64,000 bases of DNA from Gracilariopsis chorda (lineage: Eukaryota > Rhodophyta > Florideophyceae > Gracilariales > Gracilariaceae). Under the pieces are notes generated by a model, which worked only from the letters and a program-made list of their open reading frames with translations, was not told the DNA's origin and did not search any database. Every line of letters starts with the position of its first letter. The first letter of the stretch is position 1. The position numbers were made by a program, and so were the translations under genes. The stretch spans positions 124,001-188,000 of the forward strand of contig NBIV01000088.1 of NCBI GenBank assembly GCA_003194525.1, written 5' to 3'. This document shows positions 32,563 through 44,365 of the stretch, in pieces.

Positions 32563-32964
32563 TTGGTCATGGCCAAGCGCAACTACAAAGTTGATGCTGA
32601 CCTTGGCATTGACACCCATTTTATGATGAGATTTCTAACAATCCTGGGAACAGCTGCAGGCCCCAAATTCAGCCTGAAATCATTGCTAGCCCCGCAGGTG
32701 CGGTCTCGTATCTGTTCCGAAACGGTTTCCGACGTTGCAGATGCGAACAACAATCCGTTAAAAATGGTGGGTACCGTCGACTTAGTTGTGTGGTTGGGCA
32801 CCTCCGTGGGGAAGCTCTACCTTATTATTTGTCAGTCATTAGCCACTCCAGTCATACTAGGATGTGATTACTGCGACAGGTTTGTCGACGCAATTAGTCC
32901 CCGCCTTAGGCGTGTGGAACTCGACAACGATTCTTCAGTCCCGATCATCCGTCACCCGCTTTAG
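32563..32964 (+). pseudogene. Gypsy D protease region
   Basis: Matches A's protease region through VGTVDLVV.LGTSV and the CDYCDRFVD block (about 32860-32890). Confidence 0.75.
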
Positions 32965-33084
32965 TGTGCGTTGCAGAAGCAAGTCCCACTACCTGCTGCG
33001 TAGGAACTACTGACCGCGTCTTGCAAGTCCATCAAACTTCGAGTCGCAACCTCGGTTTTTGTAGCACCTGAGCCCCAAGCCTGG

Positions 33085-35600
33085 TTGCAAGTCAATTTCC
33101 GTCAACACGGTCTTCGGGTCATTCAACCTCTGTCATCGTTATACGAGAAATACCAGCTCACGCTGGCGAACAGAATGGTTCATGTTACCTTGAATGCACC
33201 ATTCTGGATACTCGTTGCCAATCTTGGCCAACGCTCCCAGTATCTGGTAAAGAACTACTTAATTGGGAGTGCCACTCCACACCCCTTGAGATGCTCCCGA
33301 CGAAGATGACGACCGCCGGTATTCTCGGAGTTCCCACCTCTTCTGAGGAAGCCACCCCCACCACTGACGAACTATCGTCAAAGGAGGAGGAAGAAACCGT
33401 TGTTTTAACGTCGAACACCCCGAATAACTCGGAACCAACGTCCACACCTGTATCAGAGTACAATGTTACAGCGCATTCTGACCGAGTGGACCGCATCAAG
33501 GCACTTGAATATAAAGACCTCGGCCATGTATCGGAGTCACACTGCAACAAACGCCATGCAATGCTACAGGAATCTACCACGATGTAGGATGGCTCGCTTG
33601 GCGAGATTAATACTACCTAACACCTGATAGATTTTTTACCGGGTGCATGTCCGATGGCACAACCCCCTTACAGGGCGGGACCGAAAACTCGGGAGGAGGA
33701 GCAGTCCCAAGTGAACAAAATGCTCCGCACATGTGTGATAAAGCCCACTCAATCACCCTGTTCATCCCCAGTTGTACTGGTTTTAAAGGCCGACGGAACC
33801 TGGAGCCTCTGTGTCGCCTATTGCCGGCTCAATGCCGTGACTGTTAGGGACACAGACCCCATCTCTTGTATAGAATCAACTCCCTTGGAGATGCTACCGT
33901 GTTCACGGCTTTGGACGCCAATTGGGGTTATTAGCAGGTCCCTGTTAGACAGGAGGATCGCAATAAGACCGCGTTCAACTGGCACGCAGGATCGTACCAC
34001 TTCAAACGGATGCCGTTTGGTTTGACCAACGCTCCCGCTCCCTTGCAGCGTTCAATAGGTATTCTATTGAACCGTTTCAAGTGGCGGTGCTGCCTGGTCC
34101 ACCTGGATGAGATCATCATCTTCTCTAATAATTTGGACGACCATCCCAGTTTTAGAGTTAATTATAATTTTCGTTTTTTTGAGTAGAGTTGGCTCCAGCA
34201 TCAGTTCTAACGTACACAAACCAGCTAGTTTTATTTTACTCGATCTGCTGAAGAAATCGGTTACCCAATCGCCATACCAAACTGGCCTCAAAGCCGAGTT
34301 GACATCTTCGTGACACCCTGTCAATATGAGATGACTGCATCTTCATTTCAAAGACGTCTTGGTTGACCACGTGGACATATTGGCTCTAAATAACACGTTG
34401 TCTACTACTCACAACGTTGACAGACACTTCACACGGCACAGCAGGGACTGAACCGTCATGGATGATTCCCGAGATAGTCGTGCCAAGTCATCACTGGCAC
34501 CCTGGGTTTATGCCAGATCATCAAGACCCTGTCTGATGACAAGTCATCAGCATTGATGGAATTTTCCAAGTCATCAAATGAATAGATCTGGCACTGAACC
34601 CGGTTAACCAGTCGCGTACGGAGGCCAGCACGAACACCAAGCATCACACCGTTTAACTTGGACGAATTCTCATCGACTAGTGACACTGATAGAACTAGAC
34701 TAGAAACTCTATATAAACCCCGATGGATGCTCCGAACTTCTAACTCGGATCATCACCATCGACTTCCAACCAATTCAACCACTGCACCTCTGTTCCTAAC
34801 ACACAGCCATGTCAGAGACGTTCTGACCGTGCTCCACGATGCGGTAACTACCATCAACTTAAGGAAGTTCGAGTTTTTCACCGATATAGTCAAGTATTTG
34901 CGACATATCATCTGTCCGGGACGGTTAATGATCGAGAAGGCTCGAGTCAAGTCCCTCGTTGAGGCTAATGAACAGCGCACTCAAATGGAACTCCGCTCCT
35001 TCTTAAGGCTGAGAAACGTCCACTGGCAGTTTATCCCGAACTGTTTGGATATCGCGGCACCTTTGAACGCGTTGTTACGCAAAAATAATCTGCCAAAATT
35101 GGAGCCATTCAAGCCCAAGCAATCTAAAGCCTCTAACTCCTTAAAGGAGGCTGTCACGTCAGCCGCTATCTTACCCTTACCCAAACTGAGACTCCTGTAC
35201 TCTTTGGACAAGTACTCGAGCGAATACCAAGTCTGTTGTGCTCTTATCCAAAACCACCCCAGAGGGGGACCAAAGGCCAATTGGGTATTGCTCACGCTCG
35301 CTTAATGTCCACGAGTGGAATTGCTCCGTGTCGCAGAAAAAGTGTCTCCACGTCTTGTGGGCGTTTTCCACCCTTTGGCTCTATCTTATGGGAGTTCATT
35401 TTACCCTATACACGGATCATTCCTCGTTGAGGTGGTTAATGAACATATCTGATCCCTCGGTCCGCCTCATTGGCTGAAGACTCCACCTTGCAGAATATGA
35501 CTTCCAATTCATATATAAAAAGGGTGCGCTCAACAACCAAGCCGACGCTTTGTCGCATTTACCCACAAATGGGAAAGCACTCCCAACGGAGGATGACAAC
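33085..35600 (+). pseudogene. Gypsy D reverse transcriptase and RNase H
   Basis: Homologous to 19210-21050 of A: AQPPYRAGPKTREEEQSQVN (about 33654-33715), the catalytic-site region near 34100-34140, then, after the inserted segment, RDVLTVLHDAVTTINLRKFE (about 34811-34870) and FTLYTDHSSLRWLMNISDPS (about 35400-35460). Confidence 0.8.
34150..34800. mobile_element. ~650 bp LTR-like insertion in gypsy D
   Basis: Element A is continuous across this point (20266-20280), so the segment is an insert. It has no coding. It carries a TATATAAA box at 34710-34717, and upstream several copies of AAGTCATCA, two of whose halves form the palindrome TGATGAC-AA-GTCATCA at 34534-34549, a bZIP-site-like motif. 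Promoter-like content and size suggest a solo LTR of another element; its ends and target duplication could not be fixed. Confidence 0.5.
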
Positions 35601-35699
35601 ATTCCATGCTTTATGGCTGAAGAACCGGATGACCCGGAGTGGAAATTCGAGAAATGGCCAGAAGACTGGAATGAAGATGCTGACTTTCACAACCTACTC

Positions 35700-36910
35700 G
35701 CATCCCGCGAGACCCCTCTGAACCCTTTATCAGGACGTTTTGTACCGGTCGCACCGCAGGGGTTGACCCGGGAACAATTCGGTGACCCCTTCTGCATGAG
35801 TATTCGTGCCCGTTTAAACGGTGGTGAAGACCTCCCTTTCGAGGTGAACGATAAAGGCTACCTCGTTCGGTTGGTCGAAGCTCGTCCACAGATTGTGGTA
35901 CCTCATTCCCTGCAGTCGCGGGTGTTGCATCTCTCGCACTATGCGAAGCTGGATGGCCACGTAGGTGGGAGGAAGCTCTATCTCACTCTGCGAAGGGCTT
36001 TTTACTGGCCCGCCATGGCAGTTGATTGCAACGCAACTGTGCGGGTCTGTACCGAATGGTGGAAGAACTGGGCGAATCTCCGCAGGAACGCGAAGAAAAT
36101 GAAGTTATTCCCTGCTCGGCCGCAACTCGATTTTATCGCAATTTATATTCTCGGACCTCTCCTCACTACAAAGAGAGGCAAAAAGTTCTTACTTGTGATC
36201 ACCGATCGCTTTTCAAAGCTTGTTCGGAATGTCCCTCTTCGGAGGATAACCGCTTCCACGGTGACCTAGGCTCTGGTAACGGACTGGATGTTTGTCTATG
36301 GTCCTCCTGTGGAGGTGCTCTCCGATAACTGACGGCAGTTCGCGTCCAAGTTCTTCCAGAATGTTTTTCGCATCCTGGACGTGAAGAACTTGTTCACGAC
36401 TACCTACCATCCCCCAGTGTAATGGGCATTTCGAATGGTTCAACCGGACTTTGCTGGCCTCTCTCCGTTCCTACATTGCTGATCACCCCAAAACTTGTGA
36501 CTTGTATGCAGATGCTTTAACTTCTACATACAATACGCAAGTTCACCGGACTATTGGATTGTCACCGTTCGAATTGCTTCTATCTCGTTCGCCCCCACCT
36601 GTGGCGTTAGCATCCCAAGCCACCTTGGGAAATTTCTCATCTGTGGGTCGCTACAGCGAGGAATGGAAGCAATGGATTACTAAACTGGTCCCCACAGAGG
36701 GTAAGTCTATAGAACACGCAAAAACCGCCTAAAAGCGGGATTTTGACGTTCGTTTAGGAGATAATGCTCCCCGCATACGGGCTAATACCTACGTTTTTGT
36801 ACGTGAGGAATATTATAACCCGGAAAGAGAGAAGCGTCACAAGCTTTCGCCTGTGGCGGATGGACCGTTCAAAGTGGTCTCCGTTAACTCCGACACGGTC
36901 GTAGTGGAAA
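35700..36910 (+). pseudogene. Gypsy D integrase
   Basis: Zinc region LSHYAKLDGHVGGRKLYLTL at about 35931-35990 and core LDFIAIYILGPLLTTKRGKK near 36127-36186, then NTQVHRTIGLSPFELLLS near 36532-36590 and GPFKVVSVNSDTVVVEM at about 36862-36915. Confidence 0.8.
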
Positions 36911-36919
36911 TGGGCAAAG

Positions 36920-38634
36920 CACACGAGCGGATTTCCCGCGTTCGTGTTGTACCTGCCCCTCCTCTCTCGTCTGGGGTCGTTCTGGAAACAGGGAAACCCA
37001 TCTGTACGGACTCAGCAGGGCCAGAAACCTCTCGACTGAATAGAACAACTATTCAACCACACCCTACCCAGGGCCTCTCAGATATACCGACTTTGTTGGA
37101 ACCCTCGGCTCGGCCAGATCGTTCAGATCCAAACGGACCTTTCTCTACTTCTAACCCCACCGCCACTTCGGTGCGCATTTACCACCATGTAGGACATACT
37201 ACTACTACTCCCCTTGCTCCGTCCAAGGAGGGGGAGGGGACCTATCGCGATGCTGGAAATTTATTACCGTCGAAACGGGATTTGAGCCGTGGAACACGGA
37301 ATGTCGATGAAGCCTTGCAATCCCTCACACAGGGATCGAGAACGACGCAGTTGCACCGTATGATACGGTAGAATGGACCTACATCGCAGTCTGCACCCCT
37401 GAACCAGGGCACTATCCTGAATCAGGATAGCGATATCGTTTCGTAGACCCCTCACCAGGGTGTAGTCGCTGAACCGTCGTCGGTGGAGTTTCTGGCTAAA
37501 ACGGATTCCTCAGCACCATCCACACCGCTGGTAGCGGGCAACGCACGTGCTGGAAAAACAGCAACGCGGGAAATTGAAAAGAACCTCTTGAGGGAGGAAG
37601 GCAGGAATGCATATCTTGCAACTCAAGTCCCTGGCTCTACAGCCCCGGACTTGAGAACCGTTCATAACGGGAATGTTGTTCGAACTTCGGAGATAGAAGT
37701 GCCGAAGTCTCCGTGCAATCGCTGCAATGTATTGAGCGTCTTGGAAAAATCCGGCGTCGTCGCCAGGGTTAAACCGGTCGTCCCGGACGATGCACCTTCT
37801 GAGGAAGACATCACACCTCAAATAGAGGCAAAGTACCCAAACAGGGTGTCCACGGCGCCAGCTGTCCACGCCCTATCAGGGAGTTTGAGGCAACAAACCG
37901 GAACACCAGAAGTAACCGCCGGATCCCGAGTTCTAACACAGCAGTGCACGGCTCAGCCGGACAGTTTAAGGCCCAAGCCAAGGGAGGCGAAACGCAAGGA
38001 GGTGGTTCAGAACCATATGGAATGGGAGTCACGTGAACCCACGGAGATTTTGCGCCCCGCACCATTCACCGTGCGAAGCGGAAAGCCCCACCAGGGAAAG
38101 ACCTCCACGACTCCGCCAAAGCGGGAAGATGCCCGCAAGCTCTGGGTTCGACCAAAATACCGTCAAAATGGCACGGAAGACCCCCGCAAACTAACGATAC
38201 GACCCAATTACCGCAGTACGCAGCAACCGTTCTACGAAGATACCCTCTTGATGGATATTATTCCGCATTCTGCGCCACATCCTCCGAGCGAAGCCGGCAA
38301 GCTGCATCCTGACACGACCCTGAGGGCAAATTTCCCATCCAACGGGCAACCCCTGACAAGCGAGGTCACCATAACACGGCAAGGCCGGCAAGTATACAAA
38401 CAAGGTTTTTTGATGCACCGAATCGTCGGGCACACCTGGAATCAGACAGGAAGGTATTCTAAGATACTGCGTCCATTGCTACGGATATGGCCCAAGCTGG
38501 GACACCATGGAACCCATCCAACACCTCCTTCGATCGAAGGTGGTCCAATATCACTGCAGCGCGGCTACCGCAAATCCAGCTACGCTGTGCAACCCCCAAG
38601 TGGGATAAAAATTCCGCGAAGTCGGGGAAGGTAG
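36920..38634 (+). pseudogene. Gypsy D proline-rich tail and chromodomain remnant
   Basis: The long tail matches A's and keeps its small CC...GG hairpins (e.g. CCGTCGAAACGG near 37269, CCGTGGAACACGG near 37287). The chromodomain remnant starts at about 38395 (QGFLMHRIVGHTWNQTGRYS). Confidence 0.7.
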
Positions 38635-38908
38635 AAAAGAGGTTTACACCCTCTTTTGTATGGACTCTGTCATGGACGGGAATGAAAGAGAAAACGCCGT
38701 TCTAAATGGGAAAGTTTACTCAGGAGCCTCGCGCTTCTGTGTAATGCTAAGCTCCATTACTGGTTAGGCCAGAGAAAGAGACCAGGATACTTAACTAGAG
38801 GTTTGACCCCTCTCCATCGTCCGGGGGGTGACCACCCACAAGGCGGTAAGCCAAGGCATCCACCATCGCAGTGACGTCACCCGAAACCTTGGTAGCGCTT
38901 AAACCCGC

Positions 38909-40620
38909 TTAGCGGAGAAAACGGGCAATGACATCGCTTTCATTGACTGTACCCCCACTGGGGAGTGAAGGCCCGGTGCTCGCCGTAGGAGGACTTGGAA
39001 CCGGAGGCACCCTCTCTGGGGATTCGTCCACAACCATGTCAGCAACGTCTGGTTTCACGTCCTCTGGCTCTTCGGGTTCGTTATCGACCATCCGGTCATC
39101 CCTGCTATACGCGCAGTAGTAATCGTCGGAATCGACGTACCCAATCGGGTGATCGTCCGGCACGTGACGCTGTGCGTCGCGGAGTTGCCTCTCCTTCTCG
39201 GAGGAAATCTCTTGGAACTCCCAGGGATCCAAGTAGATGAAGTCCCCCGCAAGGGGTGTTTCTACCAAAACCCGGACCACATGTACCGCCACTGCTGCCA
39301 TGAAGCCAACCACTCTGTTCCAGCGGGACCTCGCTCCAGTCGATACTGGCGATCAAACCAAGTAATTGCAGTACTTGGTCATTGTTTGCAATACCCCCAA
39401 GGGAGACGCTGAGGTCCAGATTGCGAATAGCAGCCCGCACACGCGGTTGGATGAACCACAGTCGATACTGGTCAGAAAACGCAGCGAGGATATACGCCGC
39501 AGTTAAGGCAGCCCAATCGGTTACAATTACTGCCCAAAGCCCCGACTGGGGATCCTGAATCAAAAAGGAACCGAGGTACGTGAGTACCGGTGGAAGCGCA
39601 ACGTAGCAACACCGGCAGGCCTCATGGAACCTCCACCACTCAGAAAGTGTGACGTACTGACTCTGTCAGTGAGGCGGAGAAATCCGCTCAATCTCCACGT
39701 TTTGATACGGGACAAAGTACCCGAATCGAGATCGCCATTGCCATTCATAATAAATGAAGATTTGGAGGAAGTTGGACCGCAACTGCCGGGAAAGGTACCG
39801 GAATTCAGCCCAAAGTATCGGTCATTCCCAGCACAGGGCTTCTTGCTGCGCAGCAGGAAAGTGTCTCCACGCGAGGGTTTCGAGGCTGGCCAGGCTTTCG
39901 CCGTAACCGATATCACTGCACGTGCGGAATAGGCTGAAGTCGAAGCCGAAGCCAGTAGGCACCGGGAATTTGAAAGGCGCCCAGTTCTGCCGTTTATATG
40001 CAATCTGCACCAGCGCCGCATGAGCCGCAGTGGCGGATTCTCCCGAGGTTCTTCGGATATGGTGCACCGGGGTGGCGATTCGATGCCGCCAGTCCCACGA
40101 CGAGGTGATGAGGCTGGGTAGATCCCCGGTCAAAGTACCAGAACCATCCGCGTAAGCCGTAACCAAATCCTCGTTGGGGGCAGCGATGGGATGGATCCAC
40201 GGCGCAAACTGGAGCCGAGAGGCGTGACTCCAATTCATCGAATCTAGCCCTACAAAGACGTTATAAGAAGGCCAAGTCACCGCCGGGATCAGTCCGGAAG
40301 GAGCCAACGCTAGTAGAAGTTGGAACCCATGCTGCGACGCTGCGCCAATGTTGGCCGGCTGTGCAGAAGTTCGCCTCCCTTGTGGCTAGGGTACCGTCCA
40401 GAACCCGGTTGTTAGGTTCCCGAATGGAGTCGGTCTTGGAGGCTGGTTATTGTTGTTCATATTCCCCTTCGAAAGGGTGTGACCTGATTGAGGTGAGCCG
40501 AAAGAAGAGGAGCGTGACCTTGTGGAAGGCTGGTTCGCTGCTTTTGCAGGAGCTTGTTTCTCTGAGGCAGACGTTTGACCAAGTGACCCGGAGAAGTTTT
40601 TACTTTTATAACCCATTTTC
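38909..40620 (-). pseudogene. Antisense coding region of gypsy D
   Basis: Minus-strand sequence between the chromodomain and 3' LTR. Near 40615 it starts MGYKS, like A's antisense ORF, then has the Asn-rich tract MNNNNQPPRP and the core WPSYNVFVGLDSMN...ASRLQFAPWIHP...NEDLVTAYADG (about 40290-40140). D extends beyond A's version: a Trp/Phe-rich segment, a mildly hydrophobic stretch DWAALTAAYILAAF near 39520, and an acidic/proline-rich end (DNEPEEPEDVKPDVADMVVD, about 39090-39030). Broken. No family recognised; A appears to have lost the downstream part. Confidence 0.5.
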
Positions 40621-40672
40621 CGCTGGAGTTCGCCCACGTCCGCGCTTGCTTTCCCAACTAAGGATGGGGATA

Positions 40673-41470
40673 TGAAGTGCAACGCCCTCAGAGAGGGAGT
40701 CCTGGTACTTGCTTGATTTCCCGAACGTTTCGGTAATGTTGTTATTGCATGAAATACGATCAATAATAGTGGATGGGAAGCGTGAGTAAAGGAAGAGTCA
40801 ATTGGTGGTTGGCCACAGTAGTGGGCATAAAGCACCCACGTGGAGTAATTTAGTTAATTTTATTTAGTACTTTTACACCCATTTCTGGGATGGTTAGTAC
40901 TTAGCGCGCTGGCTAGTTGCGGTCGCACCAGTAAGCCTTCCCAAACAAGGTACCCCAACCTGGGGAATTGGCTCTAGACCTCACCGCCTTCGCGTGTTCT
41001 CTACTCCTCTTTGGAGGGAAGCATCGTCGCATACGGAAAGTCTAACCCCCTTGGGTATCTAAAGGACCCGAGTATTCGGATTGTTTTTCCAAATGTCTCG
41101 GTGTTTGCCTTGTATAAGGTTTGTTTACGGGTATTGCCGTTGGTGTTCGTCATGACACTCGTGACGAAACTTCCCTTTTCTTTTCCCTTTACAGGGTGGC
41201 TTTCCCGCTACACATGGCTCGTGTTCACGCGTGCCACTAACGTGGAAACCTCACCTCTCTGGAGTACGACCACCCCCATACACCGCTCTTGCGGATACTT
41301 GATTTTTGGTTCAACTTCCCTGCGCAAATCGCGACGGGTGGCCTCGGCTTTACAACCCGACATAGTCTTTCCACTCCTGGGAGGGCTCTACCGAAGTGGG
41401 CTCACCGCTAACGAGGAAAGATCCCGACCAGCTTTCGGTGCAATTCCGCTTCTGGGAATTGCACTACACT
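40673..41470 (+). repeat. 3' LTR of gypsy D
   Basis: Begins TGAAGTGCAACG after a GGATGGGGATA purine tract and aligns along its length with A's LTRs, though clearly more diverged. Confidence 0.8.
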
Positions 41471-42037
41471 GTCCCATTTCTCTTGGTTTGGTTTGGAGAT
41501 TTGTGCTCGTACTTCATTTGATGCAGCAGCTGCCGCGCTCAATTTTGCAAAAAGATAAACCACTGGATGTTCATTTTGGAAGAACGGAAATGGTAGCGGC
41601 AGTTGTGGTTGAAGATGGGAGAGACATGGTCGGTCTTGTACGAAGACAGCGAATTGAAACGAAATGATTGGATCTGAACGAGTACGAGCGTTTATTCTCG
41701 TACTTGGAGATACGATTTTAGCACAGTGCTGGTAGAGATGCTTTGCTGTTGGTTTGCAATACGTTGTTCTATTCTGGAATTTGTGCACTATATTCTAGCA
41801 AACTGGTAGCCTTGCTCTTACGAACACCCAAGTCAAGTGATGGCGTCATATTCTTTCCTTTCCTCACGGGTGCAAATGCGCACATTCATACTTCAAATCA
41901 ATGAAAAATAGAGACGTTAAGCAAACGAATTTCAGGAATTCGGGACACAGAATTCTGCAATGTGGCTGACAGTATTGTAGACGTTGCACAATTCTGCATT
42001 CTCTTCATGAGAAGAGGGGCTGAAAAGTGGGGCTTTA
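41471..42037. other. No gene seen downstream of gypsy D
   Basis: Open frames here are continuations or shadows of LTR sequence. No motif or repeat supported. Confidence 0.5.
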
Positions 42038-42475
42038 GTGAAGACCCGTGAGGGATTATGTGAAAAAAATATACCACCGTTCCCGCCAACATCGTCCCAT
42101 CCAAATCCCTGCGAACCTCACCGAACTCGTGCGATGGACTCCCCTGAACTCACTGCGTCTACGACACCTACTCTAACGACAACCAAAGCTCCATGCACCG
42201 AAAACACCTTTTCCGCATCGAACCCTGTTGTGAGTTACCGAAGTCTCCATGCGCAGGCTCCACACATCTTGCCCTCCACACCAGTTGCTTCAACCGCACA
42301 AGCTGTAACGTTTACAAGGCAAGCTTCAGTTCGTGTCGGTCTTCATTCGCGCTTCACAGCAATGGAAGATGCCTTCGCAGTAAAAAGACATCGCGTATCA
42401 ACGTCATCACATGTGATAGATGAAATGGAACAGTTTGGAATGCACCTAGGCGATGCAGGTATGAAGCGAGAATAG
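42038..42475 (+). CDS. Hypothetical ORF, possible accessory gene of the split Harbinger element
   Basis: A 145-codon plus-strand ORF, Ser/Thr/Pro-rich at first (SPELTASTTPTLTTTKAPC) and ending DEMEQFGMHLGDAGMKRE. The bases after it, in the same frame, read as a broken Arg/Glu-rich coiled-coil-like stretch to about 42620. No family is recognised. It faces the Harbinger-type transposase at 42751 and beyond, the convergent arrangement also seen in the second Harbinger element (52694-55061). That makes a broken accessory gene plausible, but this rests on position only. Confidence 0.3.
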   Translation: MKTREGLCEKNIPPFPPTSSHPNPCEPHRTRAMDSPELTASTTPTLTTTKAPCTENTFSASNPVVSYRSLHAQAPHILPSTPVASTAQAVTFTRQASVRVGLHSRFTAMEDAFAVKRHRVSTSSHVIDEMEQFGMHLGDAGMKRE

Positions 42476-42750
42476 CTGGAGAGGGAGTAGCTTTGCTTTT
42501 AGAAGGAACGTTAAGAGCAGGAGCGATAGGAAAGGAAGTAAGAACGTGATCAGAGGCGAGCAGAAAGCGTTGAAGAGTGCCAAGAGCGACGGAAAAGAGC
42601 GCGAATCACCTGCCAAATATGACCTGGAAAAGTTCACGTTCATGAGGAAGGCCTTTCTAGAGTAGTAGACCTTTATGACACCCATCGAGCGAAGATAGAG
42701 CAGCCTTCCCAAGATTTATTGCGAGGTGGTTTACGCTTTGGTCCTGCTCA

Positions 42751-43190
42751 CTAGTGTTGCACTATATATGGGCTTTGTGATGGGAGTGCACAGTCGAAAT
42801 AGCCGGCACTCTGGTTCCTGTAGATGCAGTTACGCATGTTACAGAGAAGCACGCATGTAGAATATAGCATTCCTACTGGTGCCTCATGAACGTTTAGTTT
42901 GCGGTTGTAGTCCATTGTTGGAAAGTAAGCTTCAACTTCTTGAAAATCCATTACCCAGTGATGCGAACGGATGACATAGCCTTGTTGAACGCGTTCTTTG
43001 CTTGAGTGAGGTTGCTGCCTTGGTGGGGTACCTCCATGTACCACCGCAGATTGTAGCCAGAATCTCTATAAGTACACTAGCCCTGCGAAGAAACCTCGAG
43101 GACCTCGGGGAGCACAGAGGCAAGGTCAATCCGTGCATAGAGAGTCCAATCATACTTTCGTCCTTTTAAAGATCCAAACAAGTGAACTAC
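42751..43190 (-). pseudogene. Harbinger-type DDE transposase, C-terminal part
   Basis: Continues, on the minus strand, the transposase cut by copia 1. From 43190: VVHLFGSLKGRKYDWTLYAR holds the second Asp block (family pattern HLFGP..GRRHDW.LY). After a frame change, HHWVMDFQEVEAYFPTMDYN leads into VGMLYSTCVLLCNMRNCIYR and a short tail ending at 42751. This is the PIF/Harbinger-like endonuclease type (DDE_Tnp_4) common in algae and oomycetes. At least two stops or frame changes are present besides the insertion. Confidence 0.75.
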
Positions 43191-43566
43191 TGTGAGGATA
43201 AAGCTCCGCTCACTGTCCTTGTCAGACGGTGAGGAAAAAGGAGATGGAGTGGACCATCTCACCATCCTTGGGGATGGTGAGAAAGCGTCCTGCCTTCTCA
43301 CCATCCCCGAGGATGGTGTGATATCTGCTTACAATGCCGCATTCATGCGAGCATGTTAGGACTCTAACTACCGAGAAAGACGACTAGCGTCTTTCTCTCT
43401 GAGTATAAAAGGAGGGAACAGAGCTCGGCCTTCGCCTCTCGTCTGTTCCCCAACCCATTATTATCATCAACTCTACCTCTCTAAGCAAAGGAAGCATCCT
43501 TTTTGGGCCGCCCCTAGCTACCACTACAGGCCGCCCCTTTTTTTTAAAACGTATTATTTCACGACC
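43191..43566 (+). repeat. 5' LTR of copia 1
   Basis: Starts TGTGAGGATAAAGC. It contains two hairpins built on TCACCATCC/GGATGGTGA (about 43258-43322), a GAAAGACG...CGTCTTTC hairpin (about 43375-43397) and a TATAAAA box at 43404-43410 that can start transcription. Ends near CACGAC. Confidence 0.88.
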
Positions 43567-43730
43567 TTCCGGAATTATCCGTGGATTATCGTCGATTTTT
43601 ACCGTTTCCAAGTAAGTCATTCGACATCTAAAAAATTGAAAAATTCTGTTTGTACTGAATACGCGTTGTTAACCAATACGTATAAAACGTAATTACTAAC
43701 CACACATGTTTTCTAATTTATATTCTTTTA

Positions 43731-44365
43731 GTGTCCAATGAGCATATAACTACAGTGGCTCGTAAACAGCCAGGCACAGTTTTTATTTATAATTCAATCT
43801 ATCCTATGGTAAGCATAGAGCACCCAGCCTCCCCGCATCGTCACCACCTTGCTGTACTACCAGCGCCACCAACCAATCAGCAACGACCGAACATATTGGA
43901 CCATCTGACCCCTTCAGAAGTGGACAGTGAATCAGAACCGGGCCACCGCTCAACTACATCCAGCCGCAAACCGCCAAGTGTCTTTGACCTTGAAGCCGAA
44001 GAAATACCAGTGCCTCGCCGCTGCCAACACACACAAGTGCCAGTGCAGCCGAGCACCAGTGGCATACAGAAGCTCCGCAGGAAAAAGACCAATTGTTTGG
44101 CTGACCAATTGCAACCAAAGAAGAAGACCACGCGTGTGGCTCGTGCCAAACGCTTCTACCCATTGTGCAAAATTCAGTGCAACAGTGCAAAAATTTTTTT
44201 GACCACTGTCAGTCTAAAACACACCGCAACCACGTGCAGTGTAAGCGTACTCCGCCTTACTGTGCTACCTGTAAGCGCTCGTTTGAGTCGCATCATCATT
44301 TGAACCGCCACAAAAATGGCAAGGCACACTTCAAAGTGCTGTACAATCAAAATTTAAATAAATAA
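43731..44365 (+). CDS. Copia 1 leader ORFs with C2H2 zinc finger
   Basis: Between the 5' LTR and gag lie overlapping open frames. One (43731-44303) is Ser/Pro-rich with a basic stretch KKKTTRVARAKR. The other (44165-44365) carries a clear C2H2 zinc finger, C-x2-C-x12-H-x5-H (CATCKRSF...NRHKNGKAH), about 44252-44320. A finger protein upstream of gag is not a standard copia part and may be a captured host segment or a nucleic-acid binding addition. Confidence 0.5.

Larger units (their letters stand above)
32418..41470 (+). mobile_element. Gypsy element D: 5'-truncated relative of A
   Basis: Begins abruptly at a point matching about 18545 of element A (just before the protease) and runs through protease, RT, RNase H, integrase, tail/chromodomain and an antisense region to a single 3' LTR. 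The 5' LTR and gag are missing. About 15-20% diverged from A by eye and broken many times, so clearly older. It carries a ~650 bp unrelated insertion in its RT region and about 1.2 kb more than A between chromodomain and LTR. Confidence 0.85.

Noticed and set aside
39105-39563. Hydrophobic segment in gypsy D's antisense region as an envelope protein
   Set aside because: No signal peptide, cleavage site or fusion-peptide pattern, and the orientation is opposite to pol; kept only as unknown antisense protein.
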